Assembly (NCBI RefSeq): GCF_000721705.1
Contig: NZ_JOJL01000042.1
Location: 186,001 to 250,000, forward strand
Direction of reading: 5' to 3'
DNA: 64,000 nucleotides
Source: Actinoplanes subtropicus
Lineage (GTDB): Bacteria > Actinomycetota > Actinomycetes > Mycobacteriales > Micromonosporaceae
Position 1 is the stretch's first letter, and each line of letters begins with the position of its first letter. Below the pieces are notes generated by a model, which was given only the letters and a program-made list of their open reading frames with translations, was not told where the DNA came from and made no database searches. The translations under genes and the position numbers were made by a program. This document shows positions 63,456 to 64,000 of the stretch, in pieces.

Positions 63456-64000
63456 ATGAACGAGCGTCTGATCACCCATTTGCGCCACGTCGATCTGGCG
63501 GTGCCGGATTACGACAAGCAATTCGAGTTCTACACGACGATGTGGGGTCTGGAACCGACCGTCATCGACGACGGCATAGCCTTCCTGGCCGCGGCGGGAA
63601 GTCCGGAGCAATATTCCGTACGCCTTCGTCGGGCCGCCGAGAAGCGACTCGACCTCATCGCGTTCGGTGCGGCGACGCCCGCCGATGTGGACGCCCTGGC
63701 TTCCCGGCTGGGCGCCGACGGCGTACAGCTCGTCGCCGAGCCGGGCAAAATGCAAACCCCCGGCGGCGGCTACGGTTTCCGGTTCTTCGACAACGACGGG
63801 CGTACGGTCGAAGTCTCCACCGACGTCGAAGTGCGTCCGCACCGCAGGGTCGAGGCCGGCGAATCGGTGCCGGTGAAGCTGTCCCACGTGGTCATCAACG
63901 CGCCCGACCCCGAGGCGACCGTCGCGTTCTACACCAAACACCTGCAGTTCGCGCTCTCGGACACGCTCATGCACCCGCGCATGGGCGAGATGATGTGGTT
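63456..64000 (+). CDS. VOC-family protein, extradiol-dioxygenase-like (cut by window edge)
   Basis: 181 codons visible. First VOC module HLRHVDLAVPDYDKQFEFYT with GRTVEVSTDV, second module starting KLSHVVINAPDPEATVAFYT. Duplicated modules of this length fit type I extradiol dioxygenases or related enzymes. AAGGA lies eight bases before the ATG. The metal Glu of the second module would lie beyond the window. Confidence 0.82.
   Translation, partial: MNERLITHLRHVDLAVPDYDKQFEFYTTMWGLEPTVIDDGIAFLAAAGSPEQYSVRLRRAAEKRLDLIAFGAATPADVDALASRLGADGVQLVAEPGKMQTPGGGYGFRFFDNDGRTVEVSTDVEVRPHRRVEAGESVPVKLSHVVINAPDPEATVAFYTKHLQFALSDTLMHPRMGEMMW

Overview
The window is very GC-rich, dense actinobacterial chromosome. 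Translations, GTG/TTG starts, many apparently leaderless genes, a SAM-IV-type riboswitch, CBM2-tailed secreted glycosidases with Thr-Pro linkers and a fused pcaDC (pcaL) gene all fit a filamentous soil actinomycete. A Micromonosporaceae member such as Actinoplanes is my best guess, by inference only. No rRNA, tRNA, phage, CRISPR array or intact transposase was seen. Both window edges cut a gene (1-1205 and 63456-64000).

Layout. (1) 1-7093: a sugar-acquisition locus with a secreted clan-A-like glycosidase, a GH127 beta-L-arabinofuranosidase, ABC permeases and binding protein, and a divergent LacI repressor with a near-perfect operator. The malF-type permease carries an internal deletion. (2) 7258-8390: relics of dhaK and of a STAND/WD40 protein. 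(3) 8410-12553: GT2 glycosyltransferase plus lipoprotein, a cysteine desulfurase-like gene behind a SAM-IV-type riboswitch, and a CBS protein. (4) 12726-19678: SDR, a 165-bp MITE-like element, PucR regulator, esterase, TetR/GH3 beta-glucosidase pair and an EgtA-like protein. (5) 19772-27119: a chemoreceptor divergent from a 1712-residue kinase-ATPase-GAF-GGDEF protein. (6) 27136-33914: glycosyltransferase, a TetR-controlled epoxide-hydrolase-like gene that is frameshifted and lacks catalytic residues, a SnoaL-fused ECF sigma factor with an SDR, and an MFS relic. (7) 33997-38931: a folded RNA candidate, STAS protein, duplicated membrane sensor module, PstS-like lipoprotein, a frameshifted HhH protein and small stress-type membrane proteins. 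(8) 39057-45940: fused nitrate reductase/flavoprotein, MFS transporter starting in a hexanucleotide repeat, a degenerate repeat array, an ATPase and a membrane protein. (9) 45975-49136: GH10 xylanase and CE1 esterase, both with CBM2, behind a CebR/CelR-like operator. (10) 49197-52247: permease/TIGR03943 pair and YibE/F. (11) 52180-57781: protocatechuate branch (pobA, IclR regulator, pcaH-pcaG-pcaB-pcaL) with two matching operators. (12) 57804-64000: ABC and hydrolase relics, TetR and MarR regulators, a 15-copy array of palindromes at exact 16-bp spacing, MFS exporter, LysR and the start of a monooxygenase/VOC catabolic operon.

How it works together: the window encodes plant-polymer degradation (xylan, arabinan-type oligosaccharides, beta-glucosides) and breakdown of lignin-type aromatics (4-hydroxybenzoate to 3-oxoadipate), nitrate assimilation and local regulators. 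It also carries an unusual amount of decay: two single-base frameshifts, one internal deletion, five gene relics and several 15-16-bp tandem arrays. Each frameshift could be natural or a base-calling error; the sequence alone cannot decide.
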